Positions 61,461 through 64,000 of a DNA stretch of 64,000 nt are shown one piece after another (position 1 is the first letter of the stretch; every line of letters begins with the position of its first letter). This DNA is from Treponema sp. GTDB taxonomy: Bacteria > Spirochaetota > Spirochaetia > Treponematales > Treponemataceae. Below the pieces are notes generated by a model, which worked only from the letters and a program-made list of their open reading frames with translations, did no database searches and was not told the DNA's origin. The stretch is from NCBI GenBank assembly GCA_024693715.1, contig JAILKS010000013.1:21201-85200 (forward strand), in the 5' to 3' direction. The translations under genes and the position numbers were made by a program.

Positions 61461-62968
61461 CAAAAGACTTAACACCTGCACAAAGACATAAAGACGTACT
61501 CTTGTTTTTAAATGAAGAACTGAACAGCATTCAAACAAGAGCATCTTCTGTCAATACTTATAATCTTGAAAAAGAATATGCAAAAACAAAAAAACATAAA
61601 TCGCCTTTTGTTGCACTTGTTCTTCTGGTTTGTGCAGTTGCAGTTTTTGGTGCCGCATATTTAATGTCTGTTGTTATCAGTAAGAATAATGAAAAAATAG
61701 AAGTTAATCTTGAAGAATTTCAGGATTTGAATCTTCGTGATTTACTGGATAATGTTTCTAAAACTCAGGTAAATTATGATAATGCGGTTAAAGAAAAAAT
61801 TCTTCTTGAATCGCAGATGCAGTCGGAAATTTCAGAAGCGGAAGCAGAACGTGACAATGAATTGTTTGTTATAGATTCCTTGAATCTCAGGTCTCAAAGT
61901 CAGATTAATCAGCGTAAGAGGGAAGTAGAAAGAGATTTTAATAAAAAGGTAAATGAAATCAAAAGCTCTTATGAACAGAAGATTAATCCTATAGAGCTTC
62001 AAATTGCAAATTATAAACAGGAGCTTGACAGTTATGATTCTTCTGTTCTGGAATCTGCTAAGGAACAAGAACAGGCGTTGAACAGTCAGCGAAAAGTTCA
62101 GGAAATGGAAATTGAACGCATAACTAAAATGTATGAACAGAGAATTTCCGATTTGCAGAATACAATTTCAACAGACAGAAAATCTAAAGGAAAGAATGTA
62201 AGAAATGCAGTAGGTGAGGTTGCCGGAAGATATAAGGCAGAGCTTAATAATCTGGATCCTGTTTTAAAAGATTCACGTGCAGATTCTATCATTGAAGAAA
62301 CAAAAAATAAAAACAGTGATTTATTAAGCACAAGAAGTTTTGTGCAGGAAAATAAGATTTCTAATGAAACAGTTGCTTCGGGCGTTACGGAATATCAGAC
62401 TTTATATGATGATTATAAATATTTGAAGAAGCCTGTCTCTTCATTACCGCAGAAAAATTCTGTTCCGGAATATGTAAATGCAATGGACAGACTTGTAGAT
62501 CAGATGGGCCAGACCTTTGTTTCAACCTTAAATGAGCTTAATAAGGAAAACCTGAATCTTAAGGCAGAGATTGAAAAGCTGAATGAAAATATAACTAAAA
62601 TTAATCAGGAAAAAGAGGCGTTAAATCAGAGGATTGCAACTCTCGGTAACACGTACAAGAGTCGCCTTGATATTTATACGGATTGTATTTCGGAGCTTGT
62701 TCAGTATACTCCTTTTAATGCAGTAGTCGTAACGGCAACAGATAAAGATAATATTACGATTTATGTTGCACCTAAAGCACGTTATCTTGTAACTGAAAAT
62801 GGAACGCCGGTAGAAATCGTCGGATTAGAAAATGTCCGCGGGAAAATATATCCTTTTGGTCAGGATTATTTTCTTTTTATGCCTGAGCTTGATGCAGAAG
62901 GAAATCCTGTAAGTTTTAATCTTTCGAATGTAAAACCGGGTGCACAGGTAAAGATACTTCAAAAATAG
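61439..62968 (+). CDS. Membrane-anchored coiled-coil protein in operon with the cyclase
   Basis: 509 residues, start ATG at 61439 with GGAGTGG a few bases upstream, overlapping the cyclase stop by 22 bases. One membrane segment at about 56-80 is preceded by a charged cytoplasmic tail. The rest is a long Glu/Lys/Gln-rich coiled coil (about 85-230 and again 355-395), ending in a compact C-terminal domain (about 405-509) with alternating strands (VVVTATDKDNITIYVAPKARYLV and KPGAQVKIL). Strict coupling to the cyclase suggests the two act together, perhaps as sensor or scaffold. Family not recognised. Confidence 0.68.
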   Translation: MDNDNKIAKDLTPAQRHKDVLLFLNEELNSIQTRASSVNTYNLEKEYAKTKKHKSPFVALVLLVCAVAVFGAAYLMSVVISKNNEKIEVNLEEFQDLNLRDLLDNVSKTQVNYDNAVKEKILLESQMQSEISEAEAERDNELFVIDSLNLRSQSQINQRKREVERDFNKKVNEIKSSYEQKINPIELQIANYKQELDSYDSSVLESAKEQEQALNSQRKVQEMEIERITKMYEQRISDLQNTISTDRKSKGKNVRNAVGEVAGRYKAELNNLDPVLKDSRADSIIEETKNKNSDLLSTRSFVQENKISNETVASGVTEYQTLYDDYKYLKKPVSSLPQKNSVPEYVNAMDRLVDQMGQTFVSTLNELNKENLNLKAEIEKLNENITKINQEKEALNQRIATLGNTYKSRLDIYTDCISELVQYTPFNAVVVTATDKDNITIYVAPKARYLVTENGTPVEIVGLENVRGKIYPFGQDYFLFMPELDAEGNPVSFNLSNVKPGAQVKILQK

Positions 62969-63033
62969 AAGATATTGAATTTGAAAAATACAGAATTTAA
63001 TAATTTTAAGTTTGTAGGAAATTCTTTATTTAT

Positions 63034-63363
63034 TTACTTATTTTTTTCTAATATTATATCGATTAGGGAAGATATAATATCTTTGTCATGGGCTGAAAGT
63101 TTTTCTATTTTATCAGAAATTATTTTAATATCTGTAGAGTATTCTTTTATGTGAATTTTTGAGTTTTTCCCTGAAACTAGATATTCAACAGAAACATTTA
63201 ATGCATTTGCTATTTTTACGGCTACGTCTGCCGTAGGAATGGAAGAATTTTTTTTTAAATAGTTACTAATGCTACCCTGTGAAATACCAGTAAGCTTTGA
63301 TAGCTCTTTTGAACTAATGCCTTTATAAAATAGTTCATCTTTTAAGTTTTCTTTAAATCCCAT
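63034..63363 (-). CDS. Cro/C1-type (XRE) transcriptional regulator
   Basis: 109 residues. Residues about 4-62 form an XRE helix-turn-helix: ISSKELSKLTGISQGSISNYLKKNSSIP with the recognition helix at about 28-36, and IANALNVSVEYLVSGK closing the domain as in Cro/C1 family repressors. The C-terminal 40 residues are a short helical tail, probably for dimerisation. It is divergent from the radical SAM gene, and twin palindromes lie in between, so it most likely controls that promoter and its own. No ribosome site is visible upstream. Confidence 0.88.
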   Translation of the reverse strand: MGFKENLKDELFYKGISSKELSKLTGISQGSISNYLKKNSSIPTADVAVKIANALNVSVEYLVSGKNSKIHIKEYSTDIKIISDKIEKLSAHDKDIISSLIDIILEKNK

Positions 63364-63397
63364 TAAGATTATTGTATGTAAAAAATAAAAAAAATAA

Positions 63398-63445
63398 TTG
63401 ACAATACGTAAATTTACTATATAATTTAGATAAACGTAAGTTTAC
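63398..63445 (+). promoter_or_regulatory. Consensus promoter with twin palindromic operators before the radical SAM gene
   Basis: TTGACA (63398-63403), 16-base spacer and TATAAT (63420-63425) make a near-ideal promoter. GTAAATTTAC (63408-63417), a perfect palindrome, sits inside the spacer, and a near copy GTAAGTTTAC (63436-63445) lies just after the start site, 28 bases away centre to centre. Both are part of ACGTAAxTTTAC. The layout suits repression by the divergent XRE protein. Confidence 0.75.
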
Positions 63446-63482
63446 AAATGTTATATTTTTAATTGTAAAAGGTAGAAAAAAA

Positions 63483-64000
63483 ATGTGGTCTAAAAGGAAT
63501 TTAATATGTTTTTCGGAAAAGTATGGTAATTTGTTATTTGTTGGAAATACTTCAACATTTTTGAGACTTGATGATGCTACTTTTAATCAAATCCAAAATT
63601 ATATCAATAAAAATGAAAAATTATCAGAAGAAATTTACAATGAATTAGTGAATATCGGTGCGATAGTAGATTCTGACGAAGAAATCCTAAACAAATATAT
63701 TTATAAGGCTTTATCTAACAGTTTTATGACTAATCATATGGAATTATGGATTTGTTTGACAAATAGTTGTAATTTTAAATGTAGTTACTGTTATGAAAAT
63801 GAAGAACCTTCTTTCTTAGATCTGGATACAATAAAGCAATTGGAATCTTTTATTAAAAAACATAAGAATATAAAAAGTTTAACAGTATATTTTTATGGTG
63901 GAGAACCATTACTTAATATTGATGGAATTTTTAAATTGTCAGAAGAATTGTCTGAAATTGATGGAATTGAGATTAAATATCAATTAATTACTAATGGATA
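63483..64000 (+). CDS. Radical SAM peptide maturase, N-terminal part (cut by window edge)
   Basis: 172 codons are present and the frame is open to the edge. AAAGG precedes the ATG at 63483. The first 80 residues look like a small domain of RiPP precursor-recognition type or N-terminal extension. The cluster motif is C96-x3-C100-x2-C103 in TNSCNFKCSYCYE, and YGGEPLL at 138-144 binds SAM. The CYE residues after the last Cys and the short N-terminal domain are typical of SPASM-type peptide maturases. The target peptide and further genes must lie to the right. Radical SAM identity is firm; RiPP role is inferred. Confidence 0.85.
   Translation, partial: MWSKRNLICFSEKYGNLLFVGNTSTFLRLDDATFNQIQNYINKNEKLSEEIYNELVNIGAIVDSDEEILNKYIYKALSNSFMTNHMELWICLTNSCNFKCSYCYENEEPSFLDLDTIKQLESFIKKHKNIKSLTVYFYGGEPLLNIDGIFKLSEELSEIDGIEIKYQLITNG

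Noticed and set aside
1..64000. CRISPR arrays, prophage or transposase genes
   Set aside because: No regular spaced repeats, integrase, transposase or phage structural genes were found on either strand.

Overview
The window is AT-rich bacterial DNA that reads like a Treponema-type spirochaete, probably a host- or gut-associated species. I infer this from gene content, not from a database match: a periplasmic FliL-like protein, a large Ig/FlgD-repeat OmpA-like surface protein next to a FadL/PorV-like barrel, many short lipoproteins, a poly-G tract inside a promoter (a Treponema habit), a DUF4954-type hexapeptide protein, ThyX, and a sugar ABC system with a GH94 phosphorylase. Genes are packed tightly. 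The longest gene-free stretch is about 210 bases, so no gap exceeds 300 bases.

Layout. 1-4.7 kb: end of rsmE, an HEXXH protein, a secreted protein, rsmG, an M29-type aminopeptidase and a VanY-type carboxypeptidase, all on plus. 4.7-9.1 kb: a methyltransferase (minus), parA-parB (plus) and an M18 aminopeptidase (minus). 9.2-16.7 kb: a lipoprotein, a DUF308 membrane protein, thyX, hflX with a FliL-like gene, and two large convergent proteins of unknown role. 16.8-24.7 kb: surface barrel plus giant OmpA/FlgD-repeat protein, MTHFS, tRNA-Asn and an M16-like protein without its zinc motif. 24.7-31.4 kb: DUF4954-like, leuA, two related small membrane proteins, murD, tRNA-Leu. 31.4-45.9 kb: sugar ABC binding protein and two permeases, an SLC13/ArsB-type transporter, a cytidylate-kinase-like gene, pflA, gatB, a degenerate-GGDEF/EAL protein, a HAD phosphatase and a GH94 phosphorylase. 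45.9-47.8 kb: a small accessory island bounded by repeats, with a DUF4258/YgiT toxin-antitoxin-like pair and a lipoprotein whose 3' end looks like the variable region of a diversity-generating retroelement. 47.8-54.3 kb: putP, several lipoproteins, an Mrp ATPase, a lipoprotein behind a poly-G promoter, the stand-alone sugar ABC ATPase and a YD-repeat protein. 54.3-63 kb: an RNase II-like enzyme, a surface protein, murJ, and a class III cyclase operon. 63-64 kb: a Cro/C1-type regulator divergent from a truncated radical SAM maturase, probably the left end of a peptide-modification (RiPP) locus.

How the genes fit together. The binding protein and permeases (32.1-35.3 kb), the ATPase (52.3 kb) and the GH94 phosphorylase (43.4 kb) can form one route for oligosaccharide uptake and phosphorolysis, although they lie in three places. 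MurD, MurJ and the VanY-type enzyme belong to the cell wall; RsmE, RsmG, HflX, GatB, the RNase and the tRNAs to translation and RNA; ThyX and MTHFS to folate and dTMP. The most notable regulatory features are the poly-G promoter at 51.63-51.66 kb, the candidate hypervariable 3' end at 47.48-47.63 kb, and the twin palindromes in the divergent promoter at 63.4 kb.
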